DNA of 32,843 nt. Source: an uncultured Lachnospiraceae bacterium (GTDB lineage Bacteria > Bacillota > Clostridia > Lachnospirales > Lachnospiraceae). The stretch's first letter is position 1. Each line of letters opens with the position of its first letter. Below are positions 22,895 to 32,812 of the stretch, one piece after another. The position numbers and the translations under genes are program-made. The stretch lies in the NCBI GenBank assembly GCA_902800325.1, contig CADCDW010000022.1, positions 1 to 32,843 of the forward strand. Direction: 5' to 3'. Below the pieces are notes generated by a model. That model was given only the letters and a program-made list of their open reading frames with translations, was not told the DNA's origin and did not search any database.

Positions 22895-25552
22895 ATGAAT
22901 GTATTAAAAAAGCTTACAATAAAGGATTTAAAGCTTAATAAAAAGAGAAACCTGGTCACGATAATCGGTATAGTATTGTCTGTAGCTCTTATTACAGCAG
23001 TCGCAACTATGTTTCAAATTTTTATGGATTCTATGATCAGATATGAAAAAAGGCAAAAGGGTGACTACCATGTTGCTTTTATGGGAGTGTCGGAAGATAA
23101 AGTTATTGATATAAAAAACAATAGAAATGTAGAAGAAATATATATAGTAGATGAAGAAGGCTATGCCATTCTTTCCGATTCTCAAAATGAGTATAAACCA
23201 TATGCATGTATCATGGGCTTTACGGATGATTCGATAAAAAAACTCGGAATTAACCTTGTGGAAGGAAGATTTCCGGAAAATGAGAATGAGATAGTTATAC
23301 CGACACATCTTAAGACAAATGGCAGAATAAAGCTTGCGATTGGTGACAGTATCACACTTGATGTGGGAAAAAGAATGGATAGTGAGGGTAATGAGCTGAA
23401 CCAAAACAATCCATATATTTCAGAAACAGATTCGGAATATACTGAAAGTATAGTAGATACTAAAACTAAGACTTATACTGTTGTCGGTATATGTGAGAGA
23501 CCGGCTATGGAAAACTATGAAGCACCGGGGTATACCTTTATAACACATTTAGATGAAGATGACATTGTGGGTAAGGTGCAGGCCTATGTAAGATTTGATA
23601 AAAAGGCTTTGGACAATGTTTATGAAAAAACGGCAGAGATAGTGGGTATAGATGCGAATCTATACAAAAAATACGAATTAGGAGATATTTATTCCGATGA
23701 AGAATACGAGCAGATTTCAGAAATACTAAATAATATTAAATTCACAGTTGATTTTAACTCTTTTCTTATAAAACTTGAAAGTAATCCTTTTGATAGGGAT
23801 ACATTTGGAAGCATTGGCGTGGTTTTTGTTATAGTATGCATTATTATAATTGTTACATCGGTATTTTGCATTAAAAACTCATTTGACATATCCATTACCG
23901 AAAAAATAAGAGAGTATGGAATGCTCAGAAGTGTAGGTGCAACTAAAAAACAGATTAGAAAAAATGTAATGTATGAAGCATTTATACTTGGGATTATAGG
24001 CATACCTTTTGGCATTTTATGTGGTGAACTCGCAGCATTTATACTTGTAAAGGTAAGCAATGCTCTTTTGGCAGATGAATTGTTTTCAGAAGGAGGCATC
24101 CTCGTATTCTCACCTTCGGTAATAGCTATTATCGTCTCAGTAATACTGGGTGTCGTTACCATATATCTTTCTGCATTCAGGAGCGCATTTAGGGCATCAA
24201 GGGTTTCACCGATTGTATCAATCAGAAATAGTGGAGATATTAAGGTTAAAGCTAAAAAATTAAAATCGCCAAAATATATCAGGAAGATATTTGGTATGGG
24301 TGGTGAGATATCCTTTAAAAATCTTAAAAGAAATAAAAAGAAGTATCGCACAACCATAATATCCATAACTGTTTCTGTCATGATTTTTATAGCTCTTTCG
24401 TCTTTTATGAATATGACCTTTAACGAAGTAAGGCATCATGTAGACATAAGGGATTATGATTTAAGTGTAAGTATTAACACTCATAGTACAGATGGTAATG
24501 GTTTTGAAGATGGCGAAAGTATATATGAAAAGCTTTTTGACACTGCCGGATTTGACAATATAAAAGATTGTGCTTTTTACAAAGAAACATATCTTTATGA
24601 TTCAAATTTAAAATACTCTGACAGATATAAGGAGATTAATAAATATGATGATTGGTATGACAGTGAAAGTGCTGATATAGGTGTAAATATACTTGTACCT
24701 GATGATAAAACATATAGAAAATATATAGATTCATTAGGACTTAAATATGAAGATATATACAATAAATGTATACTTGCTGACAATATCAAGGTTAGCGCTT
24801 ATGATAGTCAAGGTAAAGAGCACAAATACAAGACCAGAGAATTCGATATTCAAAAAGGAAGTTCTGTAAAAGGAACAGTTTTTGGTGAAAAAAATCTTGA
24901 CCTGGATATAGGATATGTAGCAGATACACTTCCTTATTATGCAAATGATTATTCTGCATTTATTATTATATCTGAAGAATATTATGAAAGTATTGATATG
25001 GACATAACGGATATCTTAGCGTTTTACAGTTCGGATAAGGCTGATAAGCTTCAGGATGATATCGAAAAAATTTTTAAAGACGTAGACTATAGTGTATATA
25101 TAGAAAATGTTGCGGAAAGTGCAAGACAGATGAGAAATCTGCTTTTGCTCGTAGCTATATTCCTTTACGGATTTATTATAGTTATATCTCTTATTGGCGT
25201 AACAAATATATTTAATACCATGACAACCAATATGGAGCTTAGAAAAAAAGAATTTGCAATGCTCAAATCAATAGGTATGACGAATAAAGAATTTAATCAT
25301 ATGATAAGACTTGAAAGTGTATTTATGGGAACTAAATCTTTAGCTTTCGGTCTTCCGATAGGAGTATTATTGTCTTATATTATATATACTAAGCTTGGTA
25401 AAGATGAAGGACTATCGTATGTGTTACCTTATACAGCGATAATTCTGGCGGTTCTGGTTGTATTCCTTCTTATAGCAGGTATAATGAAATATTCTATGAA
25501 TAAGATAAATAAGCAAAATACTATTGAAACAATTCGCAATGAGAATGTATAA
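22895..25552 (+). CDS. FtsX-family ABC transporter permease (two FtsX domains)
   Basis: An 885-residue membrane protein. A first helix lies at about 19-43 (LVTIIGIVLSVALITAVATMF), followed by a large MacB-like extracytoplasmic domain (about 45-305). The first FtsX domain (about 310-445) has three helices (GVVFVIVCIIIIVTSVF, AFILGIIGIPFGILCG, IAIIVSVILGVVTIYLS) and the loop EKIREYGMLRSVGATKKQ. A central helix near 490-515 precedes a second external domain, and the second FtsX domain (about 745-885) has RKKEFAMLKSIGMTNKEF. This duplicated plan is typical of Clostridial permeases linked to two-component systems. The substrate cannot be read from sequence; peptide antibiotics are the usual guess. 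It is translationally linked to the ATPase, 3 bases apart. Confidence 0.92.
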   Translation: MNVLKKLTIKDLKLNKKRNLVTIIGIVLSVALITAVATMFQIFMDSMIRYEKRQKGDYHVAFMGVSEDKVIDIKNNRNVEEIYIVDEEGYAILSDSQNEYKPYACIMGFTDDSIKKLGINLVEGRFPENENEIVIPTHLKTNGRIKLAIGDSITLDVGKRMDSEGNELNQNNPYISETDSEYTESIVDTKTKTYTVVGICERPAMENYEAPGYTFITHLDEDDIVGKVQAYVRFDKKALDNVYEKTAEIVGIDANLYKKYELGDIYSDEEYEQISEILNNIKFTVDFNSFLIKLESNPFDRDTFGSIGVVFVIVCIIIIVTSVFCIKNSFDISITEKIREYGMLRSVGATKKQIRKNVMYEAFILGIIGIPFGILCGELAAFILVKVSNALLADELFSEGGILVFSPSVIAIIVSVILGVVTIYLSAFRSAFRASRVSPIVSIRNSGDIKVKAKKLKSPKYIRKIFGMGGEISFKNLKRNKKKYRTTIISITVSVMIFIALSSFMNMTFNEVRHHVDIRDYDLSVSINTHSTDGNGFEDGESIYEKLFDTAGFDNIKDCAFYKETYLYDSNLKYSDRYKEINKYDDWYDSESADIGVNILVPDDKTYRKYIDSLGLKYEDIYNKCILADNIKVSAYDSQGKEHKYKTREFDIQKGSSVKGTVFGEKNLDLDIGYVADTLPYYANDYSAFIIISEEYYESIDMDITDILAFYSSDKADKLQDDIEKIFKDVDYSVYIENVAESARQMRNLLLLVAIFLYGFIIVISLIGVTNIFNTMTTNMELRKKEFAMLKSIGMTNKEFNHMIRLESVFMGTKSLAFGLPIGVLLSYIIYTKLGKDEGLSYVLPYTAIILAVLVVFLLIAGIMKYSMNKINKQNTIETIRNENV

Positions 25553-25571
25553 TTAACATAATGAATTATAC
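25547..25571. other. Perfect 8-bp inverted repeat at the permease/regulator junction
   Basis: GTATAATT (25547-25554) and AATTATAC (25564-25571) flank 9 bases and overlap the permease stop codon. It could be a weak hairpin trimming expression or a protein-binding site in front of the regulator gene. No T-run follows. Confidence 0.35.
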
Positions 25572-25585
25572 TATGTGAGGATAAT

Positions 25586-26248
25586 ATGGCTATTTTACTT
25601 ATTGAAGATAATGATATAATTATAAAAGGTCTTGCTTATGCATTGGAAAAGAAAGGCTATGATTATAAGTATAGGACATCATTTAAAACGGCGTGTAATT
25701 TTATCGAGGATAATAAACAGAGTATTGAACTTATTATCCTTGATATTACGCTGCCTGACGGCAATGGTTTTGACTTATATGAAAAATATATCAAAACTTA
25801 TGATATTCCGACCATTTTTTTAACTGCCGAAGATGATGAAGAATGTATCGTTAAGGGACTTGATATAGGTGCGGAGGACTATGTTACAAAACCGTTTTCA
25901 ACAAAGGAACTTATGGCAAGGATAAATAAAATCCTTATGAGACATAAAAAGACAGAAAAGATAACGGTTAAAGATATAACCTTCGATATGGATAAGATGA
26001 CCGTAAGTCGGGGAACAGATATGATAGAACTCTCACCACTTGAGCTTAAGCTTTTGAATCTTTTGTTCCTTGATTTAAATAAAGTAGTTAAACGAAATGT
26101 TATACTTGATAAGATATGGGAGTGGACCGGAAATGATGTGGATGACCATACGGTTACGGTTTATTTTAAAAGAATAAGAGAAAAACTTGGAACGGATATT
26201 ATTACAACCGTAAAGGGTATAGGATACAGAGTAGATGATGAAAAATAA
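25586..26248 (+). CDS. OmpR-family response regulator of the ABC transporter module
   Basis: A 220-residue regulator. The receiver has the acidic EDND pair (LLIEDNDIIIKGL), phospho-acceptor Asp53 in LIILDITLPDGNG, Thr in TIFLTAEDDEE and Lys in YVTKPFSTKEL. The winged helix (about 125-220) has LSPLELKLLNLLFLDLNKVVKR and HTVTVYFKRIREKLG. It has GTGAGG 7 bases before ATG. It follows the permease by 33 bases, and the kinase gene overlaps its end by 14 bases. The context suggests it controls the transporter genes, probably through the TGTAACTTTG repeats at 22141. Confidence 0.93.
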   Translation: MAILLIEDNDIIIKGLAYALEKKGYDYKYRTSFKTACNFIEDNKQSIELIILDITLPDGNGFDLYEKYIKTYDIPTIFLTAEDDEECIVKGLDIGAEDYVTKPFSTKELMARINKILMRHKKTEKITVKDITFDMDKMTVSRGTDMIELSPLELKLLNLLFLDLNKVVKRNVILDKIWEWTGNDVDDHTVTVYFKRIREKLGTDIITTVKGIGYRVDDEK

Positions 26249-27449
26249 GATAAAGCTAAAAAGATATCTGGCAATAAATGCAGTTATACTTATAGTATTT
26301 GCAGGTATAGCTGTAGTTTTCAGTGTAATGGAATATCGTGCATATAATCATAATTACAATGAGAAGCTTGAGGCAGTTATAGCTTTGGTTAAGGAAAAAT
26401 GTCCGGATATATCTGATTCAGATATTATGGAAATACTAAACAGTGAAAAAAACAATGGAGAATTCTTAAAAAAATATGGAATAGATATAGATAATAATTC
26501 TGCTGTATTTGTCAACGAGAGTGTTCATCAAAAATATTTTTTATTATATATTTTAATCATCGTAGCTTTCGGTTGTGTACTTACCGCTTCATTTTTGATA
26601 TTTAACCAAAAAAAAGATGCTGAAATAGCGGATATTACAAGGTATATCGAGGAGATAAATAAGAAAAATTATGAACTTCATATAGATGAAATCTCTGAGG
26701 ATGAACTTTCAATTCTTAAAAATGAAATCTATAAAACAACCGTGATGTTAAAAGAAAGTGCAGAAAATTCAGTTAAGTCAAAAAGAAACTTGAAAAAGTC
26801 GTTGGAGGATATATCTCATCAGCTTAAAACTCCGATTACATCAATCTTAGTCATCCTCGATAACCTTATAGATGAACCGGATATGGATAGCGCATTGCGT
26901 GATGAGTTTATAAGAGATATAAAGAGGGAGACTGCCAATATAAATTTTCTTGTTCAGTCGATACTTAAGCTGTCCAAATTTGATGCCGATACGATCAATT
27001 TTATAAAAGATGAAGTTTTGATAAGAGATATCATAAAGAAAGCATCACAAAATGTATCGACACTTTGCGATTTGAAAAATGTAAGACTCAATATAATCGG
27101 TGACGAAGGTGCACATTTGAACTGTGATTTCAGATGGCAGACAGAAGCAGTTACCAATATAATTAAGAATTGTATCGAGCATTCGGAATCGTTTAGCAAC
27201 ATAGACATTTTTTATGAAGAAAACTATGTATATTCACTGATTTCGATAAGAGATTACGGAAGTGGTATATCGGATAAGGATTTACCTCATATATTTGAGA
27301 GGTTTTATAAGGGTGGAAATGCCTCAAATGATAGTGTAGGAATAGGGCTTGCGCTTGCAAAAACCATAATAGAAGAGGATAATGGGCATATAACTGTAAG
27401 CTCAGACGAAAAAGGAACAAAGTTTGAGATTAAATATTTTAAATTATAA
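26235..27449 (+). CDS. Sensor histidine kinase of the ABC transporter module
   Basis: A 404-residue kinase. Helix 1 (about 9-30, YLAINAVILIVFAGIAVVFSV) and helix 2 (about 98-121, YFLLYILIIVAFGCVLTASFLIF) enclose a short external segment of about 65 residues, shorter than in the 11061 kinase. A charged linker leads to the HisKA domain with His195 in DISHQLKTPITSILVILDNL. The ATPase domain has TNIIKNCIEHS (N box), RDYGSGISDKDLPHIFERFY (G1) and SVGIGLALAKTIIEE (G2). Kinases with small external parts next to FtsX transporters often depend on the permease for sensing, as in Bce-type systems. The start overlaps the regulator gene, giving coupled translation. A second ATG follows at 26238. Confidence 0.92.
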   Translation: MMKNKIKLKRYLAINAVILIVFAGIAVVFSVMEYRAYNHNYNEKLEAVIALVKEKCPDISDSDIMEILNSEKNNGEFLKKYGIDIDNNSAVFVNESVHQKYFLLYILIIVAFGCVLTASFLIFNQKKDAEIADITRYIEEINKKNYELHIDEISEDELSILKNEIYKTTVMLKESAENSVKSKRNLKKSLEDISHQLKTPITSILVILDNLIDEPDMDSALRDEFIRDIKRETANINFLVQSILKLSKFDADTINFIKDEVLIRDIIKKASQNVSTLCDLKNVRLNIIGDEGAHLNCDFRWQTEAVTNIIKNCIEHSESFSNIDIFYEENYVYSLISIRDYGSGISDKDLPHIFERFYKGGNASNDSVGIGLALAKTIIEEDNGHITVSSDEKGTKFEIKYFKL

Positions 27450-27451
27450 AA

Positions 27452-27480
27452 GTGACACTGGTGACATTTCATATATGTCA
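27452..27480. promoter_or_regulatory. Repeats just upstream of the LtaS-like gene promoter
   Basis: GTGACA occurs at 27452 and 27461, and TGACAT (27462-27467) is inverted as ATGTCA (27475-27480). This lies 11 bases ahead of the -35 box of the next gene and could be an operator. Evidence is limited to the pattern. Confidence 0.3.
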
Positions 27481-27490
27481 TACTTAAAGG

Positions 27491-27518
27491 TTGAAAAATA
27501 TTTATTCTTTGTTATAAT
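27491..27518 (+). promoter_or_regulatory. Promoter of the LtaS-like gene
   Basis: TTGAAA (27491-27496), 16 bp and a perfect TATAAT (27513-27518). The start point near 27525 leaves a leader of about 50 bases. Confidence 0.7.
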
Positions 27519-27575
27519 ATAATGAATGATTCAGTATGTGTTTCTACAGTTGACAATTAAGTAATGGTGGAGAGA

Positions 27576-29729
27576 ATGTCTAAGAAAAAAAAGAAAACAA
27601 ATGAAAAGCCGGTTGAAAAGAGCATTAAAAAAGTTATTGATGTAGATGATGACGACATTATTGATACTGAAAAAGGCGATTCATCGGATAATGGAGAGAA
27701 AACCGAAGAAAATAAGGATAAACCGGTCGAAAAAGAGTTTTCCCAAAGTAAGAAAAAAAGAATTGGAAGGAAGATTAAAAAGGCGGTTAAGTATTCGATT
27801 CATACCTGGATATTCAGGTGCTTTTTGTGTGCCGTTTTAATAGAAGTTGTTCTGGAAATGCTTGGAAGGCGATCTATACTCGGTGGTCTTGCATTCATAT
27901 TCCACTCACCTATAGTTTATCTTTATAATGTTTCAATTATTTTCTTTACCTTATTGTTTGCATTGTTTATCAGAAAGAGAGTATTTGGTATAGCACTCAT
28001 AAGCATTATCTGGCTTATATGTGGAGTTATTAATTTTGTGGTTTTGGGCTTCAGGGTGACACCTTTTGCTGCTGTTGATTTTCTTATGGTAAAAGATACA
28101 TTCAGTATGATAGATGTTTATTATACCAAATTTCAGCAGGTGCTTATACTTATAGGTGTTATAGTTGTAATTACCGGAATAGTTATACTGTTTAGAAAAA
28201 CACCTAAGTATGAAGGACAGTTAAATGTAAAGCTTACTATGCTTGCTTGTGTAATAGCCTGGGGAGTGGTATGGGGCTTTACTAATTTTGGTGTCAAGCA
28301 CAATATCATATCAGATGATTTTGCAAATCTTGGTATGGCATATCAGGAGTACGGTTTTGCGTACTGTTTTACAAACAGTATAATTGACAATGGTATAAGC
28401 AAGCCCGATGATTACAGCAAAGATGCCATATTGGAGATTAAGGCTGAGCTTGATGAGGTAGAAGTAAAAGGCAGGATGAAAAAGCCTAATATTATTATAA
28501 TCCAGTTAGAGTCGTTTTTTGATCCAAACGGACTTAAAGGGCTAACCATGAGTGAAAATCCACTGCCTAATTTCAATAAGTTTAAAGATGAGTATCCATC
28601 TGGCTATTTTACTGTTCCGGCACTCGGTGCGGGTACAGCCAACTCAGAGTTTGAGGTTTTGACAGGAATCAAATCGACATATTTTGGTGCCGGAGAATAT
28701 CCTTATAAAACTACCGTAAATGAAGTACCGGTAGTATCGCTTTGCAGTCTGCTTGCGGACCAGGGCTATGCTACGCATGCCATACATAACAATAAGTCAT
28801 CATTTTATGATAGAAATGATGTCTATAATACTATGGGTTTTGATGACTTTACATCTCTTGAGTATATGTACAATGTTGAATATACTTCAACAGGCTGGGC
28901 AAAGGACTATACGCTTACAGACGATATTTTAAAGTGTCTTGATTCTTCGGAGAAAGAGGACTTTGTATTTACAATAAGCGTACAGGGACACGGACGTTAT
29001 CCTGTGGGAGAGGATACCTGTGAGGATCATATTCAGGTAGAATACACATTTGAAGAGGAGATGGAGGAACCATTCCATTATTATGTAAACCAGATATATG
29101 AGATGGATGAAATGATGGGACAGTTAAAGGCTGCTCTTGATGAAAGAGGAGAGGATTATATTCTTATCCTTTACGGAGATCATCTGCCTTCGCTCAATAT
29201 ATCACAGCACCAGTTAAGTGACAGTACATTATTCCAGACGGAATATGTCATAGTAAACAATATTAATCTGGATATGCCGGATGAGGATATGATGTCAAAT
29301 GAGATTTCCGGCAAGCTTTTAAATGCACTTAATATTCCATCAGGATATGCCCAGAAGGCACATGACTTATATGAGGGTGACGAGCTTGATGCAAAGCTTG
29401 AAATGATAGCTTACGATGAACTTTTTGGCGAGAATTATTTATATGACGGACATACACCGGTGCCGGAAAGACATATGAGGATGGGTATTACTCCGATTGT
29501 TTTGGACGATATTAAGGATAACGGTGGTTCAGTATCTGTTTTTGGAGAGAATTTCAATACATATTCAGTGGTATTTGTAAATGATAAAAAAGTTGATACA
29601 AGTTATATCAGCGGTACGGAACTAATTATAGAATCAGACGATATTTCATCAGGTGATGAGGTAGTGGTAAAGCAGGTGGATGCCGCCCATCATCAACTGA
29701 GTGAAACCAATATGATTGTGTACCAATAA
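27576..29729 (+). CDS. LtaS-like phosphoglycerol transferase (sulfatase family) with extra C-terminal domain
   Basis: A 717-residue membrane enzyme of the lipoteichoic acid synthase family, which transfers glycerol-phosphate from phosphatidylglycerol. Residues 1-75 are a Lys/Glu-rich cytoplasmic tail. Several membrane helices follow (about 85-230, such as FIFHSPIVYLYNVSIIFFTLLFALFI and VLILIGVIVVITGIVILF). The external sulfatase-fold domain has IIIIQLESFFDPN (metal-binding Glu), the nucleophile Thr354 in GAGTANSEFEVLTG, GHGRYPVG and LYGDHLPSL (metal-binding Asp and His). A short domain at the end (about 635-717, ITPIVLDDIKDNGG, VSVFGENFNTYSVVFVNDKK) looks like an IPT/TIG Ig-like fold and is unusual. 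ATG 27576 is preferred because GGTGGAGAG lies before it; ATG 27564 has none. LtaS and the related glycan phosphoglycerol transferases cannot be told apart here. Confidence 0.85.
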   Translation: MSKKKKKTNEKPVEKSIKKVIDVDDDDIIDTEKGDSSDNGEKTEENKDKPVEKEFSQSKKKRIGRKIKKAVKYSIHTWIFRCFLCAVLIEVVLEMLGRRSILGGLAFIFHSPIVYLYNVSIIFFTLLFALFIRKRVFGIALISIIWLICGVINFVVLGFRVTPFAAVDFLMVKDTFSMIDVYYTKFQQVLILIGVIVVITGIVILFRKTPKYEGQLNVKLTMLACVIAWGVVWGFTNFGVKHNIISDDFANLGMAYQEYGFAYCFTNSIIDNGISKPDDYSKDAILEIKAELDEVEVKGRMKKPNIIIIQLESFFDPNGLKGLTMSENPLPNFNKFKDEYPSGYFTVPALGAGTANSEFEVLTGIKSTYFGAGEYPYKTTVNEVPVVSLCSLLADQGYATHAIHNNKSSFYDRNDVYNTMGFDDFTSLEYMYNVEYTSTGWAKDYTLTDDILKCLDSSEKEDFVFTISVQGHGRYPVGEDTCEDHIQVEYTFEEEMEEPFHYYVNQIYEMDEMMGQLKAALDERGEDYILILYGDHLPSLNISQHQLSDSTLFQTEYVIVNNINLDMPDEDMMSNEISGKLLNALNIPSGYAQKAHDLYEGDELDAKLEMIAYDELFGENYLYDGHTPVPERHMRMGITPIVLDDIKDNGGSVSVFGENFNTYSVVFVNDKKVDTSYISGTELIIESDDISSGDEVVVKQVDAAHHQLSETNMIVYQ

Positions 29730-29802
29730 ACGGCTAAAATATGACAATCAAATATATGTAAAAATAACAATAAAAAAGTGTCCGTTTATCTGCAAATAGT
29801 AT

Positions 29803-29831
29803 TTGAATGAACGTAAAAATTATGATATAAT
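29803..29831 (+). promoter_or_regulatory. Promoter of cheX
   Basis: TTGAAT (29803-29808), 17 bp and a perfect TATAAT (29826-29831). Transcription would start near 29838, about 48 bases before ATG 29886. Confidence 0.75.
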
Positions 29832-29885
29832 ACTTAGACAGTCGACTTTCTATTTTATTAAGTCAGATCTTTTAAGGAGAATGGT

Positions 29886-30365
29886 ATGAAGCAGACTATT
29901 GACGTTAAATATATAAATCCGTTTTTACAATCGAGTATATCAATAGTTAAGAGTGTTGCAGCACTTGATCTTACCGTTGGAAAACCTGTAAGGGCAGAGT
30001 TTATGATTAAGGAACTTACATATGCCATACAGCTTGGAATCGTAGGTGAGATGAAGGGACAGGTTGTACTTGGAATACCGGATGCAAGGGCAAAAGCCAT
30101 AGCATCAAAGATGATGTTCGGAATGCCTGTTGATACACTTGACGAGATGGCTTCTTCGGCGTTAAATGAGCTTAGCAATATGATTATGGGTAATACAGCT
30201 ACAATTTTTTCTACTCAGGGTATTTTGATAGATATTACTCCGCCTATAGCAGTTTACGGAAGAGACATACAGCTTATGTCAGATATCGAGGGTATAAAGG
30301 TACCGCTTTTAGTTGACGGAGAAGAGTGGATTACTCTATATGTATGTATATATATGGATAAATAA
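29886..30365 (+). CDS. cheX: CheX-like CheY-phosphate phosphatase
   Basis: A 159-residue protein of the CheC/CheX family, whose members dephosphorylate CheY-P or other response regulators and end the signal. The hallmark Glu-x-x-Asn active-site motif is present in ALNELSNMIMGNTATIFS (about 97-114), with only one such motif, as in CheX rather than CheC, which has two. The start MKQTIDVKYINPFLQSSISIV and ITPPIAVYGRDIQL also fit. AAGGAGAA lies just before the ATG. It stands alone with its own promoter and is followed by guaB's promoter. Such lone CheX proteins sometimes act on non-chemotaxis regulators. Confidence 0.85.
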   Translation: MKQTIDVKYINPFLQSSISIVKSVAALDLTVGKPVRAEFMIKELTYAIQLGIVGEMKGQVVLGIPDARAKAIASKMMFGMPVDTLDEMASSALNELSNMIMGNTATIFSTQGILIDITPPIAVYGRDIQLMSDIEGIKVPLLVDGEEWITLYVCIYMDK

Positions 30366-30374
30366 TTTTCATCA

Positions 30375-30403
30375 TTGACATTGCAGGGGTTAAATGATAT
30401 TAT
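30375..30403 (+). promoter_or_regulatory. Promoter of guaB
   Basis: A perfect TTGACA (30375-30380), 17 bp and TATTAT (30398-30403). The predicted leader of about 70 bases shows no recognisable purine riboswitch. Confidence 0.75.
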
Positions 30404-30459
30404 TGTGCGAAATATATTATGATTGATACACAAAAAATATTAACAAAGACAGCGTATAA

Positions 30460-31941
<1,482 letters not shown>

Positions 31942-31963
31942 AAATTGGTCGGTTAGACAGTTT

Positions 31964-32025
31964 GAGAATGCAAATAAGTAGTGCATGTGCAGTTGGGATA
32001 TATAGGTCACAACGGACGCATTCTC
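31964..32025. other. Unexplained intergenic sequence with closing inverted repeat, downstream of guaB
   Basis: In the 390-base gap after guaB, GAGAATGC (31964-31971) and GCATTCTC (32018-32025) are perfect inverted repeats enclosing 46 bases, in which GTTG/CAAC can also pair. No coding frame or known RNA is recognised. It could be part of the guaB 3' untranslated region or a small RNA ending at the hairpins that follow. Confidence 0.35.
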
Positions 32026-32058
32026 ATTCGGTTAAAAACGCAGGAGTACTAAACTCAA

Positions 32059-32117
32059 TAGAAAATGGGATAACATAGCTTTGCGCATAAATGCAAGGTA
32101 TGTTATCCCATTTTCTA
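32059..32117. repeat. 19-bp perfect inverted repeat hairpin downstream of guaB
   Basis: TAGAAAATGGGATAACATA (32059-32077) pairs perfectly with 32099-32117; an inner CTTTGC/GCAAGG stem lengthens it. No T-run follows on either side, so it is not a classical terminator by itself. It may protect a 3' end or be a small palindromic repeat. Confidence 0.6.
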
Positions 32118-32135
32118 TTTCATTATCAAATAAAT

Positions 32136-32174
32136 AAAAACAAGACCGAATGTTATTTACGGTCTTGTTTTTTG
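32136..32174 (+). terminator. Intrinsic terminator, probable end of the guaB transcript
   Basis: AAAAACAAGACCG (32136-32148) pairs with CGGTCTTGTTTTT (32160-32172) around an 11-base loop, with A-run and T-run flanks. It may work in both directions. Confidence 0.85.
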
Positions 32175-32331
32175 GTTATTATGATAAAGAATTTTTTAAA
32201 ACATTTTCCGGAAATCAGAGGCTTTATTTTTGCGCAAAAATTTACTATCAGTTGTATGGTAGTATCATTACATAACCTGATTTAAGGTGTACATCGTAAG
32301 TTGAAATATTATTTAAAAGGAGGAATCGCAT

Positions 32332-32670
32332 ATGGTCAGATTAAATAACAAAGAGGTAGTAGAAATCTATAAGAGAGGTAGAGCTTTAACAAGATATCTT
32401 GGAGAAAGTAGGCATAGATATATGTGTGAGTGCTTTGAATTGATGGCTCTTATAAGAAAATGTATGGAATCCCAAAATGAAGAGGATAGAAAACTGGGAT
32501 GTGAGCTTATAACAGAGTTGGATGATAAGGTTTTTGAAACATATGTAATGGTAGCCATTAGTGAAAGAGATAAAATGAAAAAGATGCAGGGAAAAATAAA
32601 GGAGGAGGATAAAGAACCGGCAAGGCATAGGAAGCATATCGCAAGCGATATATTTAAGGTTATTAAGTAA
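32332..32670 (+). CDS. Small hypothetical protein, helical and highly charged
   Basis: A 112-residue protein that I do not recognise. It appears all-helical: VVEIYKRGRALTRYLGESRHRYMCECFELMALIRKCMES, then DRKLGCELITELDDKVFETYVMVAISERDKMKKMQ. It ends in a basic stretch (ARHRKHIASDIFKVIK). It has three Cys spread over the sequence but no metal-binding pattern, no signal peptide and no membrane helix, so it is probably cytoplasmic. The start is well supported by AAAGGAGGAAT (32318-32328) just before ATG. It lies 390 bases after guaB behind a terminator, so it is its own unit; I found no convincing promoter by eye. Confidence 0.7.
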   Translation: MVRLNNKEVVEIYKRGRALTRYLGESRHRYMCECFELMALIRKCMESQNEEDRKLGCELITELDDKVFETYVMVAISERDKMKKMQGKIKEEDKEPARHRKHIASDIFKVIK

Positions 32671-32790
32671 TTCGTTTTTGGGGGTGCAGGGTTCAATACT
32701 CTGTGCCCGAAGCGATACTGTTTTGTGGTTTTGCGCCGATGCGCATAACTTAAAGTATAATTTTAGTTGGCAATAAGAGAAAAAATAAAA

Positions 32791-32812
32791 GAAGAGGCAC
32801 GAGGCCTCTTCC
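32791..32812 (-). terminator. Terminator of a minus-strand gene lying right of the window
   Basis: GAAGAGGC and GCCTCTTC form a hairpin near 32791-32812. Read on the minus strand it is followed by TTTTATTTTTTC, a good U-tract; on the plus strand there is none. So it probably ends a gene that enters from beyond base 32843 in the minus direction. The stretch 32671-32790 also holds a GGGTGCAG/CTGTGCCC hairpin with two wobble pairs and nothing else I can identify. Confidence 0.6.

Noticed and set aside
29726-29790. AAACGG/CCGTTT inverted pair after the LtaS-like gene as a terminator
   Set aside because: The arms are separated by about 50 bases and no T-run follows.
32091-32285. A 64-codon frame downstream of guaB
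   Set aside because: It starts inside one hairpin and crosses the terminator, with no ribosome site.
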